From an uncultured Bacilli bacterium (GTDB taxonomy: Bacteria > Bacillota_I > Bacilli_A > RF39 > UBA660): a stretch of 14,928 nt of DNA. The position numbers and the translations under genes are program-made. A model generated the notes under the pieces. The model was given only the letters and a program-made list of their open reading frames with translations, had not been told where the DNA came from and searched no databases. Below are positions 6,689-13,432 of this stretch, one piece after another; position 1 is the stretch's first letter, and each line of letters opens with the position of its first letter. The stretch spans positions 1 through 14,928 of the forward strand of contig CANQNZ010000020.1 of the NCBI GenBank assembly GCA_947625365.1, given 5' to 3'.

Positions 6689-7207
6689 TTAAAAAAATAA
6701 ATTTGCAATAATAAAGGCTGCAATTATACCACATAAATCTGCAAATAAACCAACTTTAATAGCATAACGAGTTTTTAATATCCTTACACTACCGAAATAA
6801 AGGCTCATTACATAAAAAGTGGTATCAGTACACCCTTGCAATATAGAAGAAAGACGACCAACAAAAGAGTCAGGCCCAAAAGTGGTAAAAAGGTTATTCA
6901 TAATAACTAAAGTCGAAGAGCCCGAAATAGGACGTAATAAAGCCATAGGTAGAATATCTAAAGGAATTTTTAGCAAGGCAAAAAAAGGTTTTAAAAAACC
7001 TAAAATAAAATTAATAAAATTACTTTTTAAAAAGATATTAATAGCAAAAACCATAGCTATTAAAGTAGGAAAGATATTAAAGGTACTAACTAAACCCTCT
7101 TTTGCTCCAGCTAAAAAAGCATCATAAATATTTATTTTCTTTTTATAACCATAAACAATTACTAGTAAAACAATTAAAGGAATAATAATTATTGATATTT
7201 TATTCAT
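6689..7207 (-). CDS. spmB: Spore maturation protein B
   Basis: A 172-residue polytopic membrane protein with several hydrophobic segments (about 4-20, 44-60, 66-80, 148-171). Diagnostic stretches are LLRPISGSST (90-99) and GCTDTTFYVMSLYFGSVRIL (125-144), which match the nucleoside-recognition ('Gate') family and SpmB in particular. Length is as expected. In Bacillus, SpmA and SpmB together are needed for dehydration of the spore core and for heat resistance; the transported solute is not established. Its ATG overlaps the TGA of spmA by four bases (ATGA at 7207-7204), so the two proteins are translationally coupled and probably form a complex. It is followed by rluB. Confidence 0.92.
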   Translation of the reverse strand: MNKISIIIIPLIVLLVIVYGYKKKINIYDAFLAGAKEGLVSTFNIFPTLIAMVFAINIFLKSNFINFILGFLKPFFALLKIPLDILPMALLRPISGSSTLVIMNNLFTTFGPDSFVGRLSSILQGCTDTTFYVMSLYFGSVRILKTRYAIKVGLFADLCGIIAAFIIANLFF

Positions 7208-7782
7208 TTATGCCTCCTTCTTATTAAATAATCTAAAGAAAGTCCGCCGATGGAGGCGCAGGTCGTAGCTAAAATAGCTGGTAAAATAATTTCAGTAGGA
7301 TTAGCACTTCCACTAAGCATTCTTAAAGAAATAACTGTGGTAGGAATTAAAGTCACTCCACTAGTATTTAAAACTAAAAAAGTAATCATCGCCTCAGAAG
7401 CTGTATCTTTTTTAGGATTTATTTTTTGCATTTCATCCATCGCTTTTAATCCAAAAGGAGTGGCAGCTGAGCCTAACCCCATCATATTGACGGCAATATT
7501 ACTAGCAATGTAACCAAGAGCTTTATTATCTTTGGGAATAGAGGGAAAAAGCTTACTTAAGACAGGATAAAAAATTTTAGCTATTTTTTTTAAAAGCCCA
7601 CTTTCCTCTGCAATTTTCATAAGTCCCATCCAAATTACTAATATTGGTAACATTTCTAAAATCATGTCTAATCCTGTTTTACCACTAACAATAATTTCAT
7701 TGTTAATTGCTTCGATATTACCCGATAAAAGTCCATAAATAACACCTATAGCAATCATAACTCCCCAGATAATATTAATCAT
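7204..7782 (-). CDS. spmA: Spore maturation protein A
   Basis: A 192-residue polytopic membrane protein. The family motifs are NIAVNMMGLGSAATPFGLKA (95-114) and NTSGVTLIPTTVISLR (139-154), and the first third has LPILVIWMGLMKIAEESGLL (45-64), all characteristic of SpmA. The C-terminus ends in a basic RRRHK. It is the partner of SpmB, whose start overlaps its stop. In Bacillus the pair acts during cortex formation and core dehydration, in a transcript that begins with dacB. Here dacB lies close by but on the opposite strand, and a 91-residue membrane protein gene sits directly upstream. The start is supported by GGTGAG ahead of the ATG. A TATAAT (7802-7797) just upstream may be a -10, but no good -35 is visible. 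Confidence 0.93.
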   Translation of the reverse strand: MINIIWGVMIAIGVIYGLLSGNIEAINNEIIVSGKTGLDMILEMLPILVIWMGLMKIAEESGLLKKIAKIFYPVLSKLFPSIPKDNKALGYIASNIAVNMMGLGSAATPFGLKAMDEMQKINPKKDTASEAMITFLVLNTSGVTLIPTTVISLRMLSGSANPTEIILPAILATTCASIGGLSLDYLIRRRHK

Positions 7783-7832
7783 TTTCTCACCATTAAATTA
7801 TATTAATAAAATAACATCTTAGTCTTAGCTAT

Positions 7833-8108
7833 TTATAATTTACGATAAAATTTTAAAATATCTTTTTCATCTGCTCCCAGCATAATAAGCTCATCCTGAA
7901 AATCTTTTAAAGTGCTTATATCTTTAATATAATCAGTTAAGTGAAAATATTTACTATATAAATAGCTACTTACAAATGTCGGTAAGATAGCCAAATTACT
8001 GATATACGCATTATCATTAAATAAAGCCATTATACTAAAGATGAAAAATGGTCTAGAAATTAATCCTAGTATATATCCTCTTTTTAAAATAACTATTTTA
8101 TCGGTCAT
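7833..8108 (-). CDS. Small membrane protein of unknown function
   Basis: A 91-residue protein with two hydrophobic segments, about 12-30 (YILGLISRPFFIFSIMALF) and 34-52 (AYISNLAILPTFVSSYLYS), followed by a charged 38-residue C-terminal tail with helical character (DISTLKDFQDELIMLGADEK). I do not recognise the family. A strong GAGGAGG site (8119-8113) stands four bases before the ATG, so translation is well supported. It lies 50 bases upstream of spmA on the same strand, with no terminator between them, and is divergent from the dacB-like gene across 58 bases. Its position between spmA and dacB suggests a role with those spore/peptidoglycan proteins, but that is only inference from context. 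Confidence 0.75.
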   Translation of the reverse strand: MTDKIVILKRGYILGLISRPFFIFSIMALFNDNAYISNLAILPTFVSSYLYSKYFHLTDYIKDISTLKDFQDELIMLGADEKDILKFYRKL

Positions 8109-8120
8109 TCTTCCTCCTCG

Positions 8121-8149
8121 TCATAAATACCTTACTTTAAAGATATAGT
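8121..8149 (+). promoter_or_regulatory. Possible sigma-E-like promoter of the dacB-like gene
   Basis: TCATAAA (8121-8127), 14 bases, then GATATAGT (8142-8149). This resembles the Bacillus sigma-E pattern as I know it (-35 roughly KMATAWW, -10 CATACANT, about 14 bases apart): the -35 fits, and the -10 differs at two positions. No convincing sigma-A -35 is present. In such AT-rich DNA the match could be chance. Confidence 0.3.
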
Positions 8150-8166
8150 TATATTGGTGATAATTA

Positions 8167-9240
8167 ATGATTAAAAAATTAATTTTCTTTACTTTACTTA
8201 TTTTAATTCCTTTAAAAGTAGAAGCTTTATCTGCTCAAAGTGCAATAGTTATGGATGCTAATTCGAAAAGAGTTTTATTTAGTCAAAATGCTTATGAGCC
8301 AAAACTTATTGCTAGCACAAGTAAAATAATGACTGCTTTAGTTGCTATTGAAAATGGCAATTTAAAGAAAAAGATTACTGTTGATGAAAGTGTTTTAAAA
8401 GCTTATGGTTCGGCTATTTATATTGAAATTGGCGAAAAACTTACTTTAGAGGATTTATTATATGGTTTATTACTGCGAAGTGGTAATGACGCGGCATTAG
8501 TTATTGCCAAAAATGTGGGGAAATCACAAACAAAATTTGTAAAAATGATGAATGATAAAGCTCAAGAGTTGGGTATGAAAAAAACTGTGTTTTATAATCC
8601 TCATGGTCTTGAAGAAGAAAATGGAAACGGTAATACTTCTACTGCTTACGATATGGCTTTGCTAATGCAAGAAGCAATGAAAAATAAAACTTTTCAAAAA
8701 ATTACTAAAACCCAAAGTTATACAGTGAAAACTAATAAAAAAACTTATGTTTGGAAAAATAAAAACAAACTTTTAAGTAGTTATAAATATACAACGGGCG
8801 GTAAAACCGGTTTTACGCAAAAAGCAAGGCGTACTTTAGTCACAAGTGCCCAAAAAAATGAAGAAAAGTTAATTATTGTTACTTTAAATGACCCAAATGA
8901 TTTTACTAATCATCAAAATCTCTATACTCAATACTTTGATAAATATGATTTAGTAAATATTATTAATCATAAAAAGTATAAAATTGAAGATGATGCCTAC
9001 CCTGGCAGTCACTTATATGTCAAGAACGACGTAAAGGCGATGTTAACTAAAGATGAGAAAAAAAAGATAAATATTTCCATCAATTTAAATAAGCCAGATA
9101 AAAATAATACCAAAATTGTTGGTTATTTGACAGTAACTGTGGATAACAAAGAAATTGCTCGCGAAAATATCTGGCAAAAAGATAAGAAAAATAAAGATGG
9201 AAATAAATTTTTTGCCAAAATTAAATCTTGGTTTTCCTAA
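8167..9240 (+). CDS. D-alanyl-D-alanine carboxypeptidase (DacB/DacF-like penicillin-binding protein)
   Basis: The protein has 357 residues. A signal peptide (1-20, ending VEA) precedes a class S11 peptidase domain with all three active-site motifs: STSK (Ser50 nucleophile, Lys53), SGN (105-107) and KTG (213-215). A beta-rich C-terminal domain follows (about 255-335), as in PBP5-type enzymes. The protein ends in an amphipathic FFAKIKSWFS that probably anchors it to the outer face of the membrane. It should remove the terminal D-Ala from muropeptide stem peptides and so limit crosslinking. Its position beside spmA/spmB makes a DacB-like role in spore cortex attractive, but vegetative DacA- or DacF-like activity is also possible from sequence. 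GGTGAT precedes the ATG. The GH25 gene follows after 46 bases. Confidence 0.92.
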   Translation: MIKKLIFFTLLILIPLKVEALSAQSAIVMDANSKRVLFSQNAYEPKLIASTSKIMTALVAIENGNLKKKITVDESVLKAYGSAIYIEIGEKLTLEDLLYGLLLRSGNDAALVIAKNVGKSQTKFVKMMNDKAQELGMKKTVFYNPHGLEEENGNGNTSTAYDMALLMQEAMKNKTFQKITKTQSYTVKTNKKTYVWKNKNKLLSSYKYTTGGKTGFTQKARRTLVTSAQKNEEKLIIVTLNDPNDFTNHQNLYTQYFDKYDLVNIINHKKYKIEDDAYPGSHLYVKNDVKAMLTKDEKKKINISINLNKPDKNNTKIVGYLTVTVDNKEIARENIWQKDKKNKDGNKFFAKIKSWFS

Positions 9241-9286
9241 ATGAATATGATAGTATAAATATAGAATGCAGGTTAGGTGAAGCAAG

Positions 9287-10543
9287 ATGGAAAAGATGAA
9301 AAAGGAAATTAAAAATTTTAGTACTAGACACAAAATTCAAATTATTTTAATAGTCTTAGCTTTCGCTTTAACTATTGAAATAGCTTCTATATCCTATATT
9401 GTTTATATCAAAAAGCATGAAAAACCTTTAACAGTGTATGAAACTTCGACTAAGTTTTTAACTATTTATAATACAGAAGTTAAACCTGAAGAAGTTACCC
9501 CTCCTCCCGAAGAGCCTATAGAAGAAAAGCCTATTGTTATTAAAAAAGCCCCAATTGACGATAAAGAAGATAATGAAAAAAAGCAAAATACTGAAGCTAC
9601 TCCCGCCAAGGAAACTACGATTGAAGAAGCCAAATCATTATATGAAACAGATGGTACATCTATCGGTATTGATGTTTCAAAATGGAATAAAACTATTAAT
9701 TGGCAAGAAGTAGCGGAAAGCGGAGTGGAATTTGCTATTATTCGTTGTGGTTATAGAGGTTATGGTTCCGGAGAAATTGTAATGGACCCTTATTTCGATA
9801 AAAATATCGATGAAGCTATTAAAAATGGAATCAAAGTTGGTGTTTATTTCTATTCTGCTGCCATAAATGAAGCGGAAGCTATTGAAGAAGCTAGGTTTAC
9901 TACTGAAGTTATTAAAAAGTATAAAATTACTTATCCTGTTGTTTATGACATGGAAGAATTTGGTAGTAATGCAAGATGTGGTGGTAAAGATAAAACGACC
10001 TACACTAATAACGCTTTAGCTTTCTTAAATTATGTAAAATCAAAAGGTTATACGCCTATGATGTATGCAAACATTACCGATTATAAGAACCATTTTGATA
10101 GTTCTAAATTTAGTAATATGAAATTTTGGCTAGCAAATTATGCGACAAAAACGTCTTATACAGGAAAATATCATATGTGGCAACATTCAAATAATGGTAG
10201 CGTTCCTGGTATTAGCACTGCTGTTGATTTAAATATTGCTTACTTTAAATTTACTGATGAAGCTCCTGCCAAACAACCAGTTAGCCAACCAGAAATAGCA
10301 ACTCCTGAAAACAAAGAAAAAATTACTTTAACTTTTAAAGAAACTAATGATACTGTCCGTACTATCTCTCAAGCAGATTATTTTAACGATTATAATGATA
10401 CAGAGAAAGCCGGAGTTATAGCAGCTAATTCTGTGATTTATCGTAAAGGTATTTCTGAAGATGGCAGTTGGTCTAAAGTACTATTTGATGGAAAAGAGAT
10501 TTATATAAAAACTGCTTCTTTAACACCAGAAACGCAAAATTAA
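9287..10543 (+). CDS. Membrane-anchored GH25 lysozyme with C-terminal SH3-like domain
   Basis: The protein has 418 residues. A membrane segment lies at about 17-41, followed by an extended Pro/Glu/Lys-rich spacer (60-115). The GH25 domain spans about 124-322: GIDVSKWNKTINW (127-139) with Asp129, VGVYFYSAAI (184-193), YPVVYDMEEF (216-225) with the acidic pair Asp221 and Glu223, and STAVDLNIAYF (310-320) with Asp314. All expected acidic active-site positions are present. Residues 345-415 resemble a small SH3-like wall-binding domain (SVIYRKGISEDGSWSKVLFDG). It should cleave the MurNAc-GlcNAc beta-1,4 bond of peptidoglycan while tethered to the membrane, so wall remodelling is more likely than phage-type lysis. 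AGGTGA precedes the ATG. No terminator separates it from the carboxypeptidase gene, so cotranscription is possible. Confidence 0.92.
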   Translation: MEKMKKEIKNFSTRHKIQIILIVLAFALTIEIASISYIVYIKKHEKPLTVYETSTKFLTIYNTEVKPEEVTPPPEEPIEEKPIVIKKAPIDDKEDNEKKQNTEATPAKETTIEEAKSLYETDGTSIGIDVSKWNKTINWQEVAESGVEFAIIRCGYRGYGSGEIVMDPYFDKNIDEAIKNGIKVGVYFYSAAINEAEAIEEARFTTEVIKKYKITYPVVYDMEEFGSNARCGGKDKTTYTNNALAFLNYVKSKGYTPMMYANITDYKNHFDSSKFSNMKFWLANYATKTSYTGKYHMWQHSNNGSVPGISTAVDLNIAYFKFTDEAPAKQPVSQPEIATPENKEKITLTFKETNDTVRTISQADYFNDYNDTEKAGVIAANSVIYRKGISEDGSWSKVLFDGKEIYIKTASLTPETQN

Positions 10544-10552
10544 CCCATAATT

Positions 10553-10578
10553 AAAACTGCTCAAATAAGCAGTTTTTT
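10553..10578. terminator. Bidirectional terminator between the GH25 and DUF1292 genes
   Basis: A 9-bp stem, AAAACTGCT (10553-10561) with AGCAGTTTT (10568-10576), has a 6-base loop. T residues continue on the + strand, and on the - strand the stem directly follows the TAA of the DUF1292 gene. Confidence 0.85.
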
Positions 10579-10840
10579 ATTTGCAATCATGACTTATTTC
10601 ATCAAGTTTTTGCGTAATAGCATCTATCTGTTTATAATCTTCTACGGGCTGCAAAGTAATTCCTTCTTCATTATGTATAACTTTAGCAACATATATTACG
10701 GGGTCATAATCTTCATCAAATGTTCCATCCGTATAAATAATATAATCATCTTCATTATCAGTATCTTTTATAGTAGCTAGGCAGTTTAATACGACTTTAC
10801 GCCCTAAAGCATCTTCTATTTCAAAATTATATTCTTCCAT
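10577..10840 (-). CDS. DUF1292 family protein (YrzB-like)
   Basis: The protein has 87 residues from the ATG at 10840. A longer reading frame continues upstream to 10888, but AGAGGA (10853-10848) lies seven bases before 10840, and the longer version would overlap the preceding gene by 47 bases. The sequence is acidic and beta-rich: an N-terminal FEIEDALGRKVVLNCLATI, then a DDYIIYTDGTFDEDYDPVIY stretch, VAKV and a short helical end. This order resembles DUF1292 proteins, small cytoplasmic proteins of unknown function that are common in Firmicutes. Only one base separates it from the stop of the 86-residue protein gene, so the two form a tight pair. Confidence 0.75.
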   Translation of the reverse strand: MEEYNFEIEDALGRKVVLNCLATIKDTDNEDDYIIYTDGTFDEDYDPVIYVAKVIHNEEGITLQPVEDYKQIDAITQKLDEISHDCK

Positions 10841-10841
10841 A

Positions 10842-11102
10842 TTATAATCCTCTAATTGCTTTCCCAATCTTTTTGGGAATACTATCAAAATAGCCTTGCA
10901 TTGTTTGAGTAGCTCTTGTCACTTTAGCTCCGGAATAAACATCAGGGTTATTAACCTTTTTAATTACTAAATTATTTAGACCTTTAATAGGTGCTGCGAA
11001 TAACTCACCAGTAACATGCATAACAGGTCTTGTCGCGCTTTCAGCTAGAAAAGCAAACCCTTTTTTTACAGGTTTTAAAGCTTTATTAATATCATTAACC
11101 AT
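10842..11102 (-). CDS. Hypothetical small basic protein
   Basis: The protein has 86 residues from the ATG at 11102. The open frame extends upstream to 11150, but that would need a TTG start without a ribosome-binding site, while AGGAAG (11115-11110) stands seven bases before 11102. The sequence is basic, with scattered hydrophobic patches (GFAFLAESATRPVMHVTGEL) and a Lys/Arg-rich C-terminus (PKKIGKAIRGL). No clear membrane segment or known domain is seen. The DUF1292 gene starts one base after its stop. A possible promoter (TTGTTC at 11150-11145, 17 bases, TGA-TAAGAT ending at 11122) lies directly upstream, consistent with a transcription unit separate from the lipoprotein, whose terminator lies just before it. 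Confidence 0.65.
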   Translation of the reverse strand: MVNDINKALKPVKKGFAFLAESATRPVMHVTGELFAAPIKGLNNLVIKKVNNPDVYSGAKVTRATQTMQGYFDSIPKKIGKAIRGL

Positions 11103-11121
11103 TTCATCACTTCCTAAATTT

Positions 11122-11150
11122 ATCTTATCACGTAAACTCTTAAAGAACAA
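11122..11150 (-). promoter_or_regulatory. Candidate promoter for the 86-residue protein / DUF1292 pair
   Basis: TTGTTC (11150-11145), 17 bases, then TAAGAT (11127-11122) with a TGA just before it (extended -10). The start would fall close to the ribosome-binding site, giving a very short leader, which lowers confidence. It directly follows the lipoprotein terminator. Confidence 0.35.
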
Positions 11151-11177
11151 TTAAAAAAGCTTATTACTCTAAGCTTT
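11151..11177 (-). terminator. Intrinsic terminator of the lipoprotein gene
   Basis: Read on the - strand, AAAGCTTA (11177-11170) pairs with TAAGCTTT (11163-11156) around a 6-base loop and runs into a U-tract (11158-11151). The first arm is coding and specifies the last residues (SL); the stop codon (11166-11164) sits in the loop. Confidence 0.8.
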
Positions 11178-11724
11178 CCGTTTCATAATTATAAATTCCG
11201 TGAATTTTTTGTAAAGCCTCATTGCTTAGCTGTTCAACTTGCCAAGCGTTATCAACTTTAGTTACATTTACTTCCAAAGTATAATCAATAGTATCAGTGG
11301 TATCTTTCATTTGGTCTAGTTTATATTTTATGAATTTAGAAGCGTCATATACTCCTTCATCATTTTTAAATTCATCTGCATTATCAGCTAAATGTTTGTC
11401 CGCATCTTTTTGAACTTTGTATAAATCATAAACCGTTAGTTTTACGGTTACAGTAGCAGTGTCACCATCATATTTTTCATCAGTAATTTCATATTTTAAA
11501 TCGCTATATTGTTTTTTCAAAATTTCCTTATAAGTATCTTTTTGTTCATCATCTAATTCATTTCTATCTGCTACATAATCGTCTAGTTCTTCCATAACTA
11601 CATCACTATTATCAATATAACGGTCTAAATATTCTTCTACTGCTTTACTTGGTGTATTGGCAGGACCTATAGTACATCCCACTAAACCAAAAAGAAAGGC
11701 AAAAATCACTAGAATTTTTTTCAT
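11164..11724 (-). CDS. Small acidic lipoprotein of unknown function
   Basis: The protein has 186 residues. A signal peptide (MKKILVIFAFLFG) ends in the lipobox LVGC, so Cys17 should be lipidated and the mature protein held on the outer face of the membrane. The mature part is acidic, with PSKAVEEYLDRYIDNSDVVM (25-44), a helical Glu/Asp/Lys-rich region, then TATVTVKLTVYDLYKV and YTLEVNVTKVDNAWQVEQLS. The helix-then-sheet order, with an initial 'P..AVE.YL', resembles NTF2-like lipoproteins of the DUF4878/DUF5105 type, but I am not certain of the family. A GGAGAG site precedes the ATG. It is divergent from trpS across 85 bases and ends in its own terminator. Confidence 0.8.
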   Translation of the reverse strand: MKKILVIFAFLFGLVGCTIGPANTPSKAVEEYLDRYIDNSDVVMEELDDYVADRNELDDEQKDTYKEILKKQYSDLKYEITDEKYDGDTATVTVKLTVYDLYKVQKDADKHLADNADEFKNDEGVYDASKFIKYKLDQMKDTTDTIDYTLEVNVTKVDNAWQVEQLSNEALQKIHGIYNYETESLE

Positions 11725-11750
11725 ATATCTTCTCTCCTTTTAACTTTAGT

Positions 11751-11780
11751 TTGTCATTTTATTTCCAAATTATACATAAT
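11751..11780 (+). promoter_or_regulatory. Probable promoter of trpS
   Basis: TTGTCA (11751-11756), 18 bases, then CATAAT (11775-11780); each hexamer matches the sigma-A consensus at five of six positions. TATGAT at 11781-11786 is an alternative -10. The leader to the ATG at 11810 is about 23 bases with AGGTGAT, too short to hold a T-box. Confidence 0.55.
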
Positions 11781-11809
11781 TATGATAAACTTACATATAG
11801 GTGATATAA

Positions 11810-12796
11810 ATGAAACGTTTACTTTCAGGAATTAAACCAACTGGAGAACTTACTTTAGGAAATTATTTAGGAGCAATCAAACAATTTGTAGATATGCAAA
11901 AAGATTATGAGTCATTTATTTTTGTCGCTAATCTCCATGCTATTACAGTATATAATGATAAAGAAGAATTGCTAAAAAGAACAAGAGATTTAGTTGCTAT
12001 CTATTTAGCTTGCGGTTTAGATGCTGAAAACACTACCATCTTTTTACAGTCAGAAAATAATTATCATACAAATTTAGGTTGGGTTTTAGAGTGTAATGCT
12101 TACGTGGGAGAGCTTAATCGAATGACTCAATTTAAAGATAAAAGCAAAAATAAAAGCGAAAATGCCATAACATGTGGATTATATACTTATCCAACTTTAA
12201 TGGCTGCTGATATAATTTTATATGACGCTGATGTTGTTCCAGTAGGAATTGACCAAAAACAACATGTAGAATTAACTCGAAACATCGCCGAAAGATTTAA
12301 TAAACGTTATGGACAAACCTTTAAAATACCTGAGCCTATTATTTCGGAAATAACTCAAAAAATTTATGATTTACAAAATCCTACTAAAAAAATGAGCAAA
12401 ACCGAAGAAAATCCTAAAGGATGTATTACTCTTTTAGAAAATCCAGCTGCGGCTGCGAAAAAAATTATGGGTGCTGTAACAGATTCTGATAATAAAATTA
12501 AGTACGACCCGGAAAATAAACCAGGTATTTCAAACTTAATTACTATTTATAGTGCTCTTACTAATGTACCTATAAAAGATGTAGAAAATAAATTTAAAGA
12601 TAGTAATTATGGTACATTTAAAAAAGCTGTAGCAGAAGTTGTTAGCCAATTTTTAACTGATTTACAAGCTAAGTATCAGGAAATAATTAATTCTGGGAAA
12701 GTTGATGAAGTGTTAGATAAAGGAATTAAAAAAGCTCGAGAAATCGCTCAAGCTAAAGTTAAAGAAGTTTATGAAAAAGTTGGTTTAAGTCGATAA
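11810..12796 (+). CDS. trpS: Tryptophan-tRNA ligase
   Basis: The protein has 328 residues, the standard bacterial length. The class I catalytic core is complete: SGIKPTGELTLGNYLGA (6-22) contains the HIGH-equivalent TLGNYLG, VPVGIDQKQHVELTRNIA (143-160) is the tryptophan/adenylate site motif, and KKMSKTE (193-199) is the KMSKS loop, here with Thr in the last position. The C-terminal helical anticodon-binding part follows to KVGLSR. It charges tRNA-Trp in the cytoplasm and is essential. AGGTGAT lies four bases before the ATG. Unlike many Firmicute aminoacyl-tRNA synthetase genes there is no room for a T-box leader. Its 3' end overlaps the opposing DUF3603 gene by 12 bases, and its terminator lies inside that gene. 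B. subtilis trpS is likewise convergent with yjbA, as I recall. Confidence 0.97.
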   Translation: MKRLLSGIKPTGELTLGNYLGAIKQFVDMQKDYESFIFVANLHAITVYNDKEELLKRTRDLVAIYLACGLDAENTTIFLQSENNYHTNLGWVLECNAYVGELNRMTQFKDKSKNKSENAITCGLYTYPTLMAADIILYDADVVPVGIDQKQHVELTRNIAERFNKRYGQTFKIPEPIISEITQKIYDLQNPTKKMSKTEENPKGCITLLENPAAAAKKIMGAVTDSDNKIKYDPENKPGISNLITIYSALTNVPIKDVENKFKDSNYGTFKKAVAEVVSQFLTDLQAKYQEIINSGKVDEVLDKGIKKAREIAQAKVKEVYEKVGLSR

Positions 12797-13432
12797 ATGT
12801 TTATAAGATAATTTTACAATCTCTAGAAGTTTTAAGTGACTTTCATTAAAGTCGCTTTTTATTATGTTTATAAGTGTTTGGTAGATACTTTCTAAGTCAT
12901 TGTTATCTTGGTTTAATACTTCGTTATATAGATAGCGGAGTTTTGAAATATTTTTTTCTTGATATAAAGTTTTGATTTCTAATTCTAAAAAATGTTTAAC
13001 TTTCCGAACCTGTCTTAAGTCGCTCGAAATATTTAAAGGTTCTTTTTTTTCATAATTAATAGTTTCTTTTTTTAAAGAATAAGATATTTCTAGAACATCT
13101 AATTCTTCCTCAAGCAAAAGCCCACTTCGATAAATGGAATTGCCTTCTTTATCAAATTCAATTAATAGACAGTTATGTTCATCAGAAAATAAAGCCATGT
13201 ATTCTATTAATTTATTATTTGGGTCATAACTTTCCGTTTTATTATAAATTAAATCCAGAAAATTTTGTTCCACCTTTATATTATAGGTTAAAAATACTTT
13301 TAAGTCTTTTGTATTTATTTTAAAAATAGGAGTCTTTTTTAAATGGATAAAACTATCATCTTTACTCCATTCATAAAATTTAAATGCTACACTATCGTTT
13401 AAATTTATTAACAAATCGTAAAAAAAGTTCAT
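12785..13432 (-). CDS. DUF3603 family protein (YjbA-like)
   Basis: The protein has 215 residues. Near the N-terminus, FKFYEWSKDD (17-26) followed by hydrophobic-acidic sequence (TPIFKINTKDLKVFL) parallels the 'EYHEWRKED...MPLLYVDE' region of B. subtilis YjbA. The C-terminal LRQVRKVKHFLELEI...ISKLRYLYNEVLN (139-174) parallels its 'RKERQLKQLL...AEIRYWYTEW' region. Its position next to trpS in convergent orientation supports the assignment, because yjbA lies beside trpS in Bacillus. It is soluble, with no known activity. The ATG at 13432 has an AAGGTGGGG site upstream, inside the 3' end of the preceding small membrane-protein gene, which it overlaps by 41 bases. The 3' end carries the trpS terminator on the opposite strand. 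Confidence 0.78.
   Translation of the reverse strand: MNFFYDLLINLNDSVAFKFYEWSKDDSFIHLKKTPIFKINTKDLKVFLTYNIKVEQNFLDLIYNKTESYDPNNKLIEYMALFSDEHNCLLIEFDKEGNSIYRSGLLLEEELDVLEISYSLKKETINYEKKEPLNISSDLRQVRKVKHFLELEIKTLYQEKNISKLRYLYNEVLNQDNNDLESIYQTLINIIKSDFNESHLKLLEIVKLSYKHLST
12834..12860 (+). terminator. Intrinsic terminator of trpS, located inside the opposing gene
   Basis: A 10-bp stem, AAGTGACTTT (12834-12843) with AAAGTCGCTT (12848-12857) including one G-U pair, has a CATT loop and a T run (12856-12860). It begins 38 bases after the trpS stop, within the coding sequence of the DUF3603 gene, where the - strand encodes KSDFNES. Confidence 0.75.

Noticed and set aside
6819..7513. Long + strand reading frames opposite spmA and spmB
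   Set aside because: Their Lys/Ile/Val-rich composition is the complement of the membrane-protein codons, and spmA and spmB have family motifs.
7204..7782. Mycoplasma-type genetic code (TGA as Trp)
   Set aside because: spmA ends at a TGA that overlaps the spmB start in the usual ATGA arrangement, and tryptophans throughout are TGG.
9287..10543. Prophage endolysin
   Set aside because: The GH25 protein has a membrane anchor and spacer, and no holin, tail or other phage genes are nearby. A cell-encoded wall hydrolase fits better.
11725..11809. T-box or other riboswitch in front of trpS
   Set aside because: The gap to the divergent lipoprotein gene is only 85 bases and the likely promoter leaves about 23 bases of leader, far too short for a T-box stem I and antiterminator.
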